Source: Carboxylicivirga litoralis (GTDB taxonomy: Bacteria; Bacteroidota; Bacteroidia; Bacteroidales; Marinilabiliaceae). From it: DNA of 64,000 bases. Location of the stretch: NCBI RefSeq assembly GCF_025499605.1, contig NZ_JAFMVC010000011.1:90965-154964 (forward strand). Direction: 5' to 3'. The notes below the pieces were generated by a model. That model worked only from the letters and a program-made list of their open reading frames with translations, was not told the DNA's origin and ran no database searches. This document shows positions 1-8,713 of this stretch, in pieces. Numbering within the stretch: the stretch's first letter is position 1; each line of letters starts with the position of its first letter. The translations under genes and the position numbers were made by a program.

Positions 1-986
1 TTGATGCTCACTCGAATGATGTTCAGGCTAATATTCGGGTAGCTATATATAAAATAATTCTAATCATGTTGTTTGTGTTGATGATTGTTTCTGCCATTAG
101 TATTTATTTCATACGTAATACTAATTTTAAGATACGTGATATCATCAATGTAAATAAGAAAGTGGCCAGCGGGGATTTAACCCAGCAGTATAATGATAAA
201 GGGAATGATGAATTTTCAGAGATTGGCGGCAATCTTAACCTGATGATAGGCTCGATTCGTTCGGTAATTAAATCGGTTAATGAAACCACTCAGGTACTTA
301 ATGGGGAGAGCAGAAAGACACGTAATATATCCAAACAACTGGCAGAATCAACCAATTCGCAAGCTGCTTCAGTGGAGGAAATTTCTGTTTCGATGGAAGA
401 AATGACTGCCACTATAGAATCAAATAGTCAACATGCTTCATTGACGGAACAGATTGCTAAAACATCTGCCAAGGAAATCAAGTCAGGAAACGATTCGTCA
501 AACCAGGCCATTGATTCTATGAACTCTATTCGGAAAGAATTGACCTCGATAGAAGAAATTACGCAACAAACCAATATTTTATCGTTAAATGCCTCGGTTG
601 AAGCAGCAAGGGCTGGAGAATATGGCAGTGGGTTTGCTGTTGTGGCAGCTGAAGTGCGTAAATTAGCTGACCGAAGTAAAGAATCTGCAAACACGATTAA
701 TAAACGATTCTCCGAAGGAATGGTAGTTGTTGGCAACACAGCAGGAAAGTTATCTGAATTAGTACCCGAAATCAATAAGACATCTGATTTATTGGCTGAA
801 ATTGTTTCTTCAAGTGAAGAGCAACGTACCGCTGTCACTGAAATTAATAATGCTATTCAGGGACTTAATAATTCGACTCAATCCAATGCGCAGATAGCCG
901 AAAACATGTCGGAGAGAGCCAATGAGTTAAGTGCATATTCAGAAGAGCTTCACGAGCGGATCTCCTTTTTTAAATATGATGAATAA
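1..986 (+). CDS. Methyl-accepting chemotaxis protein, 5' end outside the window
   Basis: The reading frame is open to the left edge (first full codon at position 3), so the gene is truncated by the window; the ATG at 66 is internal. The visible part starts at the end of an extracytoplasmic segment, then a transmembrane helix (about positions 45-120), a HAMP-like linker and a long coiled-coil signalling domain. The hairpin tip is recognisable as QTNILSLNASVEAARAGE followed by GFAVVAAEVRKLADRS, the site where receptors contact CheA and CheW. No CheR-tethering pentapeptide is seen at the C-terminus, which ends FFKYDE. No other chemotaxis genes lie nearby. The sensed ligand cannot be inferred because the sensor domain is outside the window. 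Confidence 0.93.
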   Translation, partial: DAHSNDVQANIRVAIYKIILIMLFVLMIVSAISIYFIRNTNFKIRDIINVNKKVASGDLTQQYNDKGNDEFSEIGGNLNLMIGSIRSVIKSVNETTQVLNGESRKTRNISKQLAESTNSQAASVEEISVSMEEMTATIESNSQHASLTEQIAKTSAKEIKSGNDSSNQAIDSMNSIRKELTSIEEITQQTNILSLNASVEAARAGEYGSGFAVVAAEVRKLADRSKESANTINKRFSEGMVVVGNTAGKLSELVPEINKTSDLLAEIVSSSEEQRTAVTEINNAIQGLNNSTQSNAQIAENMSERANELSAYSEELHERISFFKYDE

Positions 987-1092
987 ACATTAAAACCGTA
1001 CTATTTTATATTGAAGATGTAACATATGTATTATGTTTATATTCGCTTATAAAGCTCAATCAATGATTTAGGTCGGTTAGTCAAATACCACG

Positions 1093-1100
1093 TACCTTTG
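1093..1100 (+). promoter_or_regulatory. Bacteroidota -7 promoter box for the histidine kinase gene
   Basis: TACCTTTG matches the Bacteroidota housekeeping consensus TAnnTTTG. Transcription should start a few bases downstream, near 1105. A possible upstream TTG at 1098 overlaps the box itself, so translation must begin later; this supports the ATG at 1161. Confidence 0.6.
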
Positions 1101-1160
1101 CATGACATGTGTGTAATTATTTACGATATTACATCGTTGTTATTGTTAATAATTACGCAC

Positions 1161-2105
1161 ATGAAAGGATTGCAGAAACTATATTATAAAATTCCATTTG
1201 AGTATCGACTATCGGCCATTTATCTGGTCTTGGGTGCGCTTTGGATTTTATTCTCAGACAATGTGGCTGCTAAATTATCTGAGAATGAGGCAATGCTCAC
1301 GCTCATCCAACATTATAAAGGGTGGTTTTATGTGCTTGCTACAGCCGTTTTACTTTTCTTTTTAAGCAAAACACATTTAAAACGCTTGCGCAAAGCCGAA
1401 AGTCTGGCGCGAGAAAATGAGAAGTTAAAAACGGCTTTTATCGAAAATATTTCACACGAACTGCGCACGCCAATGAATGCCATTGTGGGATTTACTGAAA
1501 TAGCCCAAACAGAAGGCGTTAGTCCGGATGAAACGAAGCAATACCTTGAGATTATCCTGAATAGTTCGAAGCAATTATTATCAATTGTTAATGACGTAAT
1601 GGACACTTCATTACTTGAGTCGGGTAATAGTTATGTACATAATGAGCAGTTTGCCATATGCCAGTTAATGGATAATGTACAAGCTTATTTTGAGCCACTA
1701 ATGAAAGAAAATGTTAAGCTTGAGATAAAGAGGGAAGGTGTGGATTTATCAATCTATACAGATAAAGAAAAGCTGACGCGTGTGTTTCATAATCTGGTGA
1801 ATAATGCTATTAAATTCACGCATAAAGGGTGTATTCAGTTTGGTTATCAAATAGATAAAAATGACATTGTTTTCTTTGTGAAAGATACGGGTATTGGCAT
1901 TCGACCAGAGCTACACCAAACCATTTTTGAGCGTTTTAAGCAGGCCGAGATTGAGCTGGCAAATCGCACTGGCGGAACAGGTCTGGGTTTGTCCATTTGT
2001 AAAGAAATGTTGAAGCTATTGGGTGGTAAAATATGGCTCGAATCGGAATCGGGAAAAGGCTCTAACTTTTATTTTTCAATGCCGATAGAGAAAGTAAGCG
2101 CCTGA
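1161..2105 (+). CDS. Membrane sensor histidine kinase
   Basis: A 314-residue kinase that autophosphorylates on His and presumably passes the phosphate to an unlinked response regulator. Two membrane helices lie at about residues 16-32 and 54-70 with only a short loop between them, so it may sense a membrane or intramembrane signal. The H box is FIENISHELRTP (His99), the N box NLVNNAIKFT (about 211-220), G1 is DTGIGI (242-247), the F box FERFKQAE and G2 is GGTGLGLSIC. It has no receiver or PAS domain. The ATG at 1161 is preferred because an in-frame TTG at 1098 lies within the promoter box. No response regulator is adjacent, and the gene converges on the anti-sigma gene with a one-base gap. 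Confidence 0.9.
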   Translation: MKGLQKLYYKIPFEYRLSAIYLVLGALWILFSDNVAAKLSENEAMLTLIQHYKGWFYVLATAVLLFFLSKTHLKRLRKAESLARENEKLKTAFIENISHELRTPMNAIVGFTEIAQTEGVSPDETKQYLEIILNSSKQLLSIVNDVMDTSLLESGNSYVHNEQFAICQLMDNVQAYFEPLMKENVKLEIKREGVDLSIYTDKEKLTRVFHNLVNNAIKFTHKGCIQFGYQIDKNDIVFFVKDTGIGIRPELHQTIFERFKQAEIELANRTGGTGLGLSICKEMLKLLGGKIWLESESGKGSNFYFSMPIEKVSA

Positions 2106-2106
2106 T

Positions 2107-3150
2107 TTATTTTACTTTTCTGTTTAGTTCCAGGTTTTCACCTTTTACCTTATAGCCTACCACTTCGCCATTGTCGTTGTAGTACTTTTGCATTTTAACC
2201 GATTCTTTCGACAAGAAATTCATCACTTTCACACCGCCTTCAAGCAGGGCAAATGAAATAGAAGGATTGCTGCTTTCGTCCACTTCTATTTTTCGGTAAA
2301 TAGATGCCAGCTCCTCACGTAACAGGTTGTTATTCATGTATTGAGGCATCATCACATTTAAACCATGTTCGTAGGCATTAATTTTATGATTGTTCAATGG
2401 CTTTATATGACCAATACTTGCCAAATAATTAGCATTTTTTGTTGATGCCGGTTTTTGTTTTGCAGCGCTTTCTTTTTTCAGTTCCATCGGATCATTAGCT
2501 AATTTTAATAAGCTGTCTTTCGATGGCTGTTTTTCATCTGGTAATGGCTTTTCTAATATTTTGCTTTCGGCTACAATTGGTTTTTCTAATTCATCTACAT
2601 GAGAAGTTACAGTATTTGCCACTTGAGGCGTGCTAATATCAGGTGTTTCAGTTATAAACCAAACAGAAGCAAATACGGCGATAATGGCAGCGGCTGCAAT
2701 GCTTCTTCTGATGACATATTGCTTAAATACTGGAAACAAGGCAAAACGACGTAGTTTTGATTTATCATCATACAAAACAGTCGTATCTGACCTAAGAATT
2801 GTTTTTTGATAATCTAAACTTATTTTTTCTTGTTTATGCTTATTGGGCTCAATGAGTAATAATTCAGACTGCTCAGTTTTGCTTAAGCCTTCTTCCTGTT
2901 TTTTGATGAAGAGATAATCGCTAACAGGCAAGTCGTAAACATCTGCTTCGTGTTTTAATAACTGTTCCTTAAAGTCATCTGCCAATTGGGCTTTAGGGTT
3001 TAAACACAGGCTAATATCGGTATCAAGCTCGGATTTTAGTTGAGGGTTTAAATCAAAAAATAACAATAAAGCTTCCCTGTCCTGCGTGGAAATGCTTCCC
3101 TCAAGATAGTCTAACAGATAGGCTTCGTAATTACTTTTATTAATCATCAT
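2107..3150 (-). CDS. Probable anti-sigma factor, single-pass membrane protein
   Basis: A protein of about 347 residues with one membrane helix near residues 150-167, a roughly 150-residue cytoplasmic N-terminal part that begins NKSNYEAYLLDYLEGSIS, and a Lys/Pro-rich extracytoplasmic part. The N-terminal YLLDYLEG-type motif resembles that of Bacteroidota anti-sigma proteins. It has no FecR domain that I recognise, so the call rests mainly on context: its start codon shares a base with the stop codon of the ECF sigma gene (TGATG), indicating translational coupling. An in-frame TTG at 3153 is a less likely start. The external domain would receive the stress signal and release the sigma factor. 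Confidence 0.65.
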   Translation of the reverse strand: MMINKSNYEAYLLDYLEGSISTQDREALLLFFDLNPQLKSELDTDISLCLNPKAQLADDFKEQLLKHEADVYDLPVSDYLFIKKQEEGLSKTEQSELLLIEPNKHKQEKISLDYQKTILRSDTTVLYDDKSKLRRFALFPVFKQYVIRRSIAAAAIIAVFASVWFITETPDISTPQVANTVTSHVDELEKPIVAESKILEKPLPDEKQPSKDSLLKLANDPMELKKESAAKQKPASTKNANYLASIGHIKPLNNHKINAYEHGLNVMMPQYMNNNLLREELASIYRKIEVDESSNPSISFALLEGGVKVMNFLSKESVKMQKYYNDNGEVVGYKVKGENLELNRKVK

Positions 3151-3635
3151 CAAACTAAAACTTCTATTTTACCAATGTATTCTTTCAAAAATTTTCGGGC
3201 CCTAAAGATGTAAACTTTCACCTGGGCTTCGTTTAAGCCACAAATTTCACCAATTTCCTTGTACGAATAACCTTCATAATCGCGCATCATCACAACCATA
3301 CGCTGCGTTTCGGGCAAGCGTTCAATGGCTTTGTGCAATACTTCGTTCAGGTCGCTGTAGCCTTCGGAGTGTGAATGGTTTTTAAAGTCAACTTCATCCC
3401 ATTGGGCTTGTTTTTTCTCACGACGAGTCAGGTCAATCAGCGTGTGGTAGGCGGCAGAAAACAAATAACTTTTCACTTTTTGAAAATTAACCTCCGCATG
3501 TTTCTTCCACAATTTCTCATACGTATCCTGAATGATGTCTTTCGCTTTGTCTTCGTCCTTAATGTTTTTAAGAACAAAGCGGTAAACACCATCAGAATAG
3601 AGATTTACGGCTTGGTTAAATTCTTCTACAGTCAT
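3150..3635 (-). CDS. ECF-type RNA polymerase sigma factor
   Basis: A 161-residue sigma-70 family protein containing only regions 2 and 4. Region 2 includes DKAKDIIQDTYEKLWKK (about residues 29-45), the typical core-binding and -10 recognition helix. Region 4 includes LPETQRMVVMMRDYEGYSYKEIG and then LNEAQVKVYIFRARKFLKEYI, the helix-turn-helix that reads the -35 element. The stop codon overlaps the start of the putative anti-sigma gene, so the two form a coupled regulatory pair. No TonB-dependent receptor or SusC/D gene follows, so this pair is not the usual nutrient-uptake type and more probably controls an envelope or stress response. Confidence 0.9.
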   Translation of the reverse strand: MTVEEFNQAVNLYSDGVYRFVLKNIKDEDKAKDIIQDTYEKLWKKHAEVNFQKVKSYLFSAAYHTLIDLTRREKKQAQWDEVDFKNHSHSEGYSDLNEVLHKAIERLPETQRMVVMMRDYEGYSYKEIGEICGLNEAQVKVYIFRARKFLKEYIGKIEVLV

Positions 3636-3761
3636 AGATTTTTGCCAATTGACAGTTATAGGACGCGCTGGTTTATTGAGATGTTACAGGATATTTTCAT
3701 TTTTTTTAGTTCAGAGTTAAGTCTTTGATATTAGATCTCTCATCGAAAATCAAATATCCTT

Positions 3762-4034
3762 TCAACGTTGTTTGATCTTAAATTGCCGATAGCCATAAAA
3801 CGGAATGTCGCTCACCATAAACGTATCAACTCTTGATAGTTGAGGTCCTTGTTTGCATTCCACTAAAAAATGATGCAGGTTTTCGCTTTCGCCTTCAGCA
3901 TCAATCTCCACTTTGCCATCGGGCAGGTTTTGTACATAACCATTAATGTTATGCGTTCGGGCACCATTAGCCACAAAATAGCGAAATCCAACTCCCTGAA
4001 CTCTTCCATCAACAATAATCCGAACTCGTTTCAT
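3762..4034 (-). CDS. acyP: Acylphosphatase
   Basis: A 90-residue enzyme that hydrolyses acyl phosphates such as acetyl phosphate or 1,3-bisphosphoglycerate. The signature GRVQGVGFRYF lies near the N-terminus with the phosphate-binding Arg18, and the catalytic Asn36 is in GYVQNLPDG, matching the known Arg/Asn pair of the family. Length is normal for acylphosphatases. The gene stands alone between the sigma factor gene and a divergent carrier gene. The product is soluble and cytoplasmic. Confidence is high because both active-site residues and the surrounding ferredoxin-like sequence pattern are intact. Confidence 0.93.
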   Translation of the reverse strand: MKRVRIIVDGRVQGVGFRYFVANGARTHNINGYVQNLPDGKVEIDAEGESENLHHFLVECKQGPQLSRVDTFMVSDIPFYGYRQFKIKQR

Positions 4035-4035
4035 T

Positions 4036-4135
4036 TTTTAAGATTTAAGACACAAGACTTAAGATAAAAGATGGGCGGAACACGACTAGCTGTCTATTGT
4101 CTTATGTCTTTCATCTTTTGGTCTATGCTATAATT
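4036..4135. repeat. Low-complexity intergenic sequence built from AAGAC/GTCTT words
   Basis: The stretch repeats AAGA(C/T)-type words on one side (about 4039-4071) and the complementary GTCTTATGTCTTTCATC on the other (about 4099-4117), with the arms AAAAGATG and CATCTTTT able to pair. Similar GTCTTATGTCTT wording occurs at about 24990-25016. It looks like noncoding spacer sequence; no function is visible. Confidence 0.4.
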
Positions 4136-4172
4136 ATCTAAAATTATAAAACTATCGTTGAGATGGAAAGTG

Positions 4173-4180
4173 TATCTTTG
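4173..4180 (+). promoter_or_regulatory. Bacteroidota -7 promoter box for the carrier gene
   Basis: TATCTTTG fits TAnnTTTG and would place the RNA start near 4187, leaving a leader of about 70 nt before the ATG at 4257. It excludes an in-frame TTG at 4158 as the start codon. Confidence 0.5.
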
Positions 4181-4256
4181 CGAATATTTAAATCCAACTT
4201 CCGAATTATCCATAATTACATCGATAACATCTGTTCTACTTAACAATTTATTCGTA

Positions 4257-5843
4257 ATGGAATTAATACAAACCAGCTATTTTGCTTTATTCGTTATTAT
4301 TTGTCTTGGCTTTATTATTGGAAACCTAAAGGTTAAGGGTGTGTCGCTCGACATATCTGCCATCATTTTTGTGGCTTTGGTTTTCGGGCACTTCGGTATT
4401 GTGATGCCAAGTATTCTTGAAAAAATTGGACTTATTTTATTTATCTATACCATTGGTGTTCAGGCAGGTCCTGGTTTCTTTGATTCGTTTCAGAAGAATG
4501 GACGTAATTTAGCTTTGCTGGCAACTGTGGTAATTATTTCAGCCTCTGTAATGGCTTATATCCTGTATTATGCATTTGGATTGGATATGCCAATTGTGAC
4601 AGGTCTGTTAACGGGTGCATTGACTTCGACTCCTGGTTTGGCAGCAGCTATTGAAACGACTAATTCGCCTTTGGTGTCCATTGGCTATGGTGTGGCCTAT
4701 CCCTTCGGCGTCATAGGTGTTATATTGTTTGCCAAGTTCTATCCTAAAATTATAAAAGCCGATATTAAAAAGGCAGAGAAGGATTATGAAAAAAGTGCCG
4801 AATCGGGTTTTCCTGAAATAATGCACCGCAACCTAATGGTTGAGAACGAAAATGTCATTGGCAAAACAATTGGTCATCTCCGCGTCCGTTCTATGACACA
4901 AGCGGTTATTTCGCGAGTGATGCACGATGGTTGTACAACAACGCCCAATATAAATACTGTATTAAGCAAAGGTGATTTAGTGCGAGCGGTTGGAACAAAA
5001 GATGCTTTGGAGAAAATAGCAATGTTAATTGGTTCAGAAACCAAAGAGGAAATCCCATTGGATGCCGGTTATGAAGTACAATCCATATTGGTAACCAATA
5101 CCGAGGCTGTCAACAAAGCATTAAGCGTATTCAATTTATGGACCAATTACCAGGCTACAGTAACCCGCATTCGACGAAGTGGAATCGATATCACACCATC
5201 ACCATCGGTTAAGTTGCAGATGGGTGATAAAGTGATGGTGGCCTGTAGCCGCGAGAACATGAAGCAGGTCATTCGCATTTTTGGTAACAATGATAAAAAG
5301 TTATCCGATACGGATTTTTTCCCTGTTGCTGCGGGAATTGTTTTGGGCGTATTGTTTGGCAAGATGTCCTTATCATTTGGTGGTTCATTCTCGTTTAGCC
5401 TGGGTTTAACAGGAGGGGTGTTAGCTGTTTCCATGATATTGGCTCGTATTGGACGTACAGGGCCTGTTATTTGGAGTATGTCAGGTGCAGCCAATCAACT
5501 GCTTCGTCAGTTGGGTTTAATGCTATTCTTGGCCTCTGTAGGAACAAAAGCTGGTGCAACATTGGTGGATACTTATAATAATTATGGTGCACAATTATTT
5601 GTTGTAGGAGGTATCTTAACCCTATTTCCGATGATGATGGCAGTTGTGGCCGCTTATTTTATGAAGTCACTAAATATTCTGACCTTGCTTGGAACAATTA
5701 CGGGCTCTATGACCAGTACACCCGGATTAGCAGCAGTTGATAGTATGACTGATAGTAATGCTGCAGCAATTGCTTATGCAACCGTTTATCCGGTGGCAAT
5801 GGTATTGTTGGTTATTTGTGTGCAGATACTTGGGTTTATTTAA
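4257..5843 (+). CDS. Putative transporter of the aspartate:alanine exchanger (AspT/YidE) family
   Basis: A 528-residue membrane protein with the internally duplicated layout of the AAE/YidE family: an N-terminal block of about five helices, two RCK_C (TrkA_C) regulatory domains in the middle (roughly residues 185-345), and a second helical block. Both halves carry the family motif TSTPGLAA (within TGALTSTPGLAAA and TGSMTSTPGLAAV), direct evidence of the duplication. Characterised members exchange dicarboxylates or amino acids, but the substrate here is unknown. The ATG at 4257 is chosen because the promoter box lies inside the longer frame. It is a single-gene unit, with a short gap before the outer-membrane protein gene. 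Confidence 0.85.
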   Translation: MELIQTSYFALFVIICLGFIIGNLKVKGVSLDISAIIFVALVFGHFGIVMPSILEKIGLILFIYTIGVQAGPGFFDSFQKNGRNLALLATVVIISASVMAYILYYAFGLDMPIVTGLLTGALTSTPGLAAAIETTNSPLVSIGYGVAYPFGVIGVILFAKFYPKIIKADIKKAEKDYEKSAESGFPEIMHRNLMVENENVIGKTIGHLRVRSMTQAVISRVMHDGCTTTPNINTVLSKGDLVRAVGTKDALEKIAMLIGSETKEEIPLDAGYEVQSILVTNTEAVNKALSVFNLWTNYQATVTRIRRSGIDITPSPSVKLQMGDKVMVACSRENMKQVIRIFGNNDKKLSDTDFFPVAAGIVLGVLFGKMSLSFGGSFSFSLGLTGGVLAVSMILARIGRTGPVIWSMSGAANQLLRQLGLMLFLASVGTKAGATLVDTYNNYGAQLFVVGGILTLFPMMMAVVAAYFMKSLNILTLLGTITGSMTSTPGLAAVDSMTDSNAAAIAYATVYPVAMVLLVICVQILGFI

Positions 5844-5916
5844 TGCGGTTTTCAGTAATCAAAATAGGGTAGTAATTGTTATCTTTTCAAAGAAGTTTAA
5901 TTATTAACCTATAACT

Positions 5917-6624
5917 ATGAAATTAACCAAACTCAAAACACTTGTTCTATTAACAGCAGCTTTTGTTTCAGCCAGTTTGATGGGGCAAAATCCAAGGAGT
6001 TCAGGAGGAACCTTACAGCAAACTTATAAGTGGGAAGAACCTGCAAAAAAACCTGTAACAACAAGGCCTCGAATTGAATTAACACCCATTTATGGTTATT
6101 CATTAAATGGACATATCAATCTGTATCGGGCTAAATTCAAGATGGACAATTCGGATCATTTTGGAGGAATACTATCGGTTGCACTTTCGTCGGGTACTTT
6201 GGCCGAATTTTCGTATACGAGAGCCAAAACCAGTGCCCGTTTTGAAGACTTTCTGACCGGGGAACGCACCAATTATGATATGGCCATTGACTATTTCCAG
6301 TTGGGAACAGTTAGGGAGCTAAACGATGGCCCTTTGGTTCCATTTGGAATGGCATCATTGGGTATTACCTGGTTTAATATGACGACGCATGGTGTTTCCG
6401 ATCATGTATCGTTTTCGGCTGCTTTAGGAGGCGGTATTAAGTACTATTTTAGTGACAGAATTGGTATCCGCCTGCAAGGACGATTGTTGTTACCAATGTA
6501 TTTTTCAGGAGGCGGACTGTTTGTTGGGATAGGTTCGGGTGGTACGAGTTCGGGTGCTAGTGTTAGCACTGGAGTTTTAACTGTTCAGGGTGACTTTTCC
6601 GGTGGGTTGATATTCAGATTTTAG
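5917..6624 (+). CDS. Secreted or outer-membrane beta-barrel-like protein
   Basis: A 235-residue protein with a clear signal peptide (basic MKLTKLK start, hydrophobic core, likely cleavage around SLMGQ-NP). The mature part contains alternating hydrophobic and polar stretches, many Gly and aromatic residues, and ends in GDFSGGLIFRF, an amphipathic C-terminus with terminal Phe typical of outer-membrane barrels. This suggests a small barrel of about eight strands. No specific family could be recognised. It follows the carrier gene by 73 bases and is closed by a strong bidirectional hairpin terminator. Confidence 0.65.
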   Translation: MKLTKLKTLVLLTAAFVSASLMGQNPRSSGGTLQQTYKWEEPAKKPVTTRPRIELTPIYGYSLNGHINLYRAKFKMDNSDHFGGILSVALSSGTLAEFSYTRAKTSARFEDFLTGERTNYDMAIDYFQLGTVRELNDGPLVPFGMASLGITWFNMTTHGVSDHVSFSAALGGGIKYYFSDRIGIRLQGRLLLPMYFSGGGLFVGIGSGGTSSGASVSTGVLTVQGDFSGGLIFRF

Positions 6625-6636
6625 ATAATAAGACAA

Positions 6637-6680
6637 AAACAAGGGCCGTTCTATTAATAGAGAACGGCCCTTGTTTTTTT
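6637..6680. terminator. Bidirectional intrinsic terminator
   Basis: A 14-bp perfect stem (ACAAGGGCCGTTCT at 6639-6652 with AGAACGGCCCTTGT at 6661-6674), an 8-base loop, and a run of T on the plus side with A on the other. It sits between the convergent outer-membrane protein gene and cysH and can serve both. Confidence 0.9.
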
Positions 6681-6690
6681 TAATATCGTT

Positions 6691-7395
6691 TTATCTCTTG
6701 TGTAATCCACACTCTTTGGTATCCGGGTTTTCCCACCACCAGCGGCCGGCTCTCACGTCTTCACCTTCCATAATGGCACGTGTGCATGGCTGGCAACCAA
6801 TGCTTGGGTAATCTTTGTCGTGCAGCGTATTATATGGAATGCCTTTTTCTTTGATGTAATCCCAAACTTTTTCTTCGCTCCAATCAGCTAGCGGATTAAC
6901 TTTAATCATATTGTTATTTGCATCCCATTCCACTTTCTGAATATCTGTTCGGGTCACCGATTGTTCGGCTCTTAAACCGCAAATCCAAACATCTAACTTT
7001 TTAAAAGCACGCTGAAGAGGTTCAATTTTTCTATTAAAACAACATTCTTTACGATTTACCACGCTATCGAAAAACAGATTAATGCCTTTAGCATTGACCA
7101 TTTTTTCCACCTTCTTCTTCTTTGGGAAATATACTTTCAGGTTCTTCTTGTATTTTTTAGAGGTGCGGTCAATTAAATCATACGTTTCCGGAAATAAACG
7201 ACCGGTATCAAGGGTGAAAATAGTGGTATCCGGATTAATGTTTACTACCATTTCGGTCAGCACCTGATCTTCGGCACCAAGGCTAGAGGCTAGCCCTATT
7301 TTATCGCCAAAACGTTCAATGAAGTAGGTTAATATTTCTTGCGGTGTTGAGTTGGCAAACTGCTCGTTCAACTGCTTGATTTCTTCTGCTTGCAT
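6691..7395 (-). CDS. cysH: Adenylyl-sulfate (APS) reductase, assimilatory
   Basis: A 234-residue enzyme that reduces activated sulfate to sulfite. The two cysteine pairs CC at 118-119 (RKECCFNRK) and CxxC at 201-204 (GCQPC), the ligands of a [4Fe-4S] cluster, indicate the APS-using rather than the PAPS-using form. The catalytic Cys229 lies in the C-terminal ECGLHKR motif, and the nucleotide-binding part includes SSLGAEDQVL and TLDTGRLFPET. The ATG at 7395 sits about ten bases below a predicted transcription start and is preferred to an upstream alternative. No other sulfate assimilation gene is nearby, so the rest of the pathway must be encoded elsewhere. Confidence 0.92.
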   Translation of the reverse strand: MQAEEIKQLNEQFANSTPQEILTYFIERFGDKIGLASSLGAEDQVLTEMVVNINPDTTIFTLDTGRLFPETYDLIDRTSKKYKKNLKVYFPKKKKVEKMVNAKGINLFFDSVVNRKECCFNRKIEPLQRAFKKLDVWICGLRAEQSVTRTDIQKVEWDANNNMIKVNPLADWSEEKVWDYIKEKGIPYNTLHDKDYPSIGCQPCTRAIMEGEDVRAGRWWWENPDTKECGLHKR

Positions 7396-7411
7396 AATCC
7401 AATGTTTTGCG

Positions 7412-7419
7412 CAAATATA
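7412..7419 (-). promoter_or_regulatory. -7 promoter box for cysH
   Basis: On the minus strand the sequence reads TATATTTG, a full match to TAnnTTTG, 17 bases upstream of the cysH ATG. The leader would be only about ten bases long. Confidence 0.6.
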
Positions 7420-7480
7420 ACAATTATAATAGTTTATAAATGACACTTAATATTGAGGTGTTGATTTTATAGAATGAAAC

Positions 7481-7521
7481 AAAAAAACAGCAACTGGAAT
7501 TGATACTTCTTCCTGTTGCTG
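7481..7521 (-). terminator. Intrinsic terminator of the phosphofructokinase gene
   Basis: Reading the minus strand, CAGCAAC pairs with GTTGCTG across about 20 bases, with extra inner pairing AGGAA/TTCC, and is followed by TTTTTTTG. It lies about 50 bases downstream of the stop codon. Confidence 0.8.
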
Positions 7522-7567
7522 CTACTATTTTGTAGTACTCATTCTAACGTTTTCTTTGCCTATCGAC

Positions 7568-8590
7568 CTATCCAAAGCATACACCCATGCTTCGGCCCTG
7601 ATCAATCAGGTAATGGTCAGGATTAACCAGTCTTAGTTTGCCACCAACGTCTTCTAAAGGAACAGAAGTAATAACATCGTTTTTAAGTGATACCATGGTG
7701 CCATATTCGCCACGGTGTATTAATTCGGCAGCGTGTGCCCCGTAGCGGGTTGCTAAAATGCGGTCTTGAGGGCTTGGTGTTCCGCCACGTTGAATGTAAC
7801 CCAAAATGGTTTCACGCGTTTCCATGCCGGTCATTTTTTGTATTTTACGACCAATATAACTGGCTGCTGATTTCTTTTTAGGTTTTTCAATTCCTTCTGC
7901 CACCACAACAATGGAGTAGGGTTTACCAACTTTACTTCTCTCCATCAGGCAGTTGCAAACATTGTCGAGGTCAAAGTCCAATTCGGGCAACAGAATAACG
8001 TCACCACCAGCAGCAATGCCTGAGTGCAAGGTAATCCAGCCCGCGTTGTGTCCCATCAGTTCAATCACCATCACGCGCTTATGTGAGTTAGCTGTTGTAT
8101 GAAGGCGGTCAATGGCTTCGGTGGCAATGTCCACCGCCGAGTCGAAACCAAATGTAACGTCGGTGCCATATACGTCATTATCGATGGTCTTTGGAATGCC
8201 GATAACATTAAGACCTTCCTGAGCTAGTAAATTAGCCGTTTTTTGTGTACCATTACCGCCAATACACACCAATGCATCTAAACCAAGCTTATCGTAATTT
8301 TCTTTGATGATTTGGGGCTTATTTTCTGTTTCGCCTTCTTCTTTTTTGAATGGTTTAAAGCGCGAAGTTCCCAAAATGGTACCTCCAACAGTGATAATAC
8401 CCGAAAGGTCTTTCTCTTCCATATGGGTTGCTTCCATATCCATGAGGCCACTAAAACCATTGGCTATTCCAACCACTTCCATGCCATATTTAACAATGGC
8501 TGTTTTTCCAACACCTCTGATGGCCGCATTGATTCCGGGACAATCACCACCGGCTGATAAAATCCCAATTCTTTTTTTACCTGTTCCCAT
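7568..8590 (-). CDS. pfkA: 6-phosphofructokinase (mixed-type clade)
   Basis: A 340-residue PfkA-family enzyme that phosphorylates fructose 6-phosphate at C1, the committed step of glycolysis. Recognisable parts are the nucleotide-binding GGDCPGINAAIRG, the catalytic PKTIDNDVYGTD (base Asp137) and MGHNAGW in the sugar-phosphate site. Compared with E. coli PfkA, position 104 is Gly as in ATP enzymes, whereas position 124 is Lys (PKTIDND) as in pyrophosphate enzymes; Asp103 is replaced by Asn (GGNGT) and Arg171 by His. The donor (ATP or PPi) is therefore not certain. The gene has its own terminator and no glycolytic neighbours. Confidence 0.88.
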   Translation of the reverse strand: MGTGKKRIGILSAGGDCPGINAAIRGVGKTAIVKYGMEVVGIANGFSGLMDMEATHMEEKDLSGIITVGGTILGTSRFKPFKKEEGETENKPQIIKENYDKLGLDALVCIGGNGTQKTANLLAQEGLNVIGIPKTIDNDVYGTDVTFGFDSAVDIATEAIDRLHTTANSHKRVMVIELMGHNAGWITLHSGIAAGGDVILLPELDFDLDNVCNCLMERSKVGKPYSIVVVAEGIEKPKKKSAASYIGRKIQKMTGMETRETILGYIQRGGTPSPQDRILATRYGAHAAELIHRGEYGTMVSLKNDVITSVPLEDVGGKLRLVNPDHYLIDQGRSMGVCFG

Positions 8591-8713
8591 AGTATCTTGA
8601 TTTATTAACTCTGTCTTTAGTAATGCAAGGAGTTTGATTTGTATACTTATTCAACTAAGCATGTAAATTACTGCTTTTATAGATAAAATCCATCCGGGTT
8701 AATTAAAGTTTCT

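Noticed and set aside
66..986. Chemoreceptor starting at the ATG at 66
   Set aside because: The frame is open to the left edge and the ATG lies at the membrane helix. The true start is outside the window.
1098..1160. Extended N-terminus of the histidine kinase from a TTG at 1098
   Set aside because: The TTG lies inside the TAnnTTTG promoter box, so it would not be in the mRNA.
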